Source: an uncultured Bacteroides sp. (lineage in GTDB: Bacteria > Bacteroidota > Bacteroidia > Bacteroidales > Bacteroidaceae). Taken from it: a DNA stretch of 22,393 bases. Within the stretch, counting starts at the first letter, position 1; every line of letters starts with the position of its first letter. Made by a program: the position numbers and the translations under genes. The stretch spans positions 1 to 22,393 of the forward strand of contig NZ_CABUHK010000085.1 of NCBI RefSeq assembly GCF_902491285.1, given 5' to 3'. Positions 22,382-22,393 of this stretch are shown here, in pieces. Under the pieces are notes generated by a model. That model saw nothing but the letters and a program-made list of their open reading frames with translations. It had not been told where the DNA came from and made no database searches.

Positions 22382-22393
22382 AAGCTGTTATAA

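Overview
The window looks like chromosomal DNA from a Bacteroides species or a close relative. Three things point there. Several intergenic regions carry the Bacteroidales sigma-ABfr promoter pattern (TTTG, about 19-20 bases, TAnnTTTG), and translation starts have A/T-rich leaders rather than strong Shine-Dalgarno sites. The housekeeping proteins are also typical of the group: a B12-dependent class II ribonucleotide reductase, a DPE2-type amylomaltase with two starch-binding domains, and an amidase-MCE gene pair. The species cannot be settled from sequence reading alone. No tRNA, rRNA, CRISPR array, insertion sequence or integrase is visible.

Region 1 (1-5340) is accessory in character. A small YjbR/MmcQ-fold gene on the + strand has a well-formed promoter. 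It runs head-on into a run of minus-strand genes: a DUF1016/YhcG PDDEXK nuclease, two overlapping genes of unknown function, a lipoprotein built of YD-like repeats, a two-helix membrane protein and another unknown protein. Most of these cannot be assigned a function. The lipoprotein has its own promoter. The nuclease gene contains two near-identical DNA palindromes inside its reading frame.

Region 2 (5362-8569) begins with a BASS-family (bile acid:sodium symporter-like) transporter on the minus strand. Divergent from it are a secreted zinc amidase that cleaves peptidoglycan stem peptides and an MCE/MlaD-type lipid-trafficking protein, 13 bases apart and probably one envelope operon.

Region 3 (8570-11186) holds dnaA, with a clear promoter about 50 bases upstream, convergent with a nitroreductase. 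The gap between the two stop codons is almost wholly filled by a long heptad-periodic inverted repeat.

Region 4 (11187-16806) has two large metabolic genes on the + strand: the adenosylcobalamin-dependent ribonucleotide reductase (strong promoter, strong intrinsic terminator) and the amylomaltase that handles maltodextrins and glycogen-type glucans.

Region 5 (17017-18424) is an acyltransferase-3 family membrane protein overlapping folB (folate biosynthesis).

Region 6 (18576-22381) is a compact minus-strand operon, mtaB, LpxL-type acyltransferase, family 2 glycosyltransferase, mgsA, with spacings of 2, -4 and 4 bases. It joins a tRNA-modifying enzyme, two envelope-glycolipid enzymes and methylglyoxal synthase. 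A 49-base hairpin separates it from folB.

No single wholly new system is evident. The items most worth a second look are the unassigned 617-5340 cluster, the in-frame palindrome pair in the nuclease gene, and the heptad inverted repeat after dnaA.
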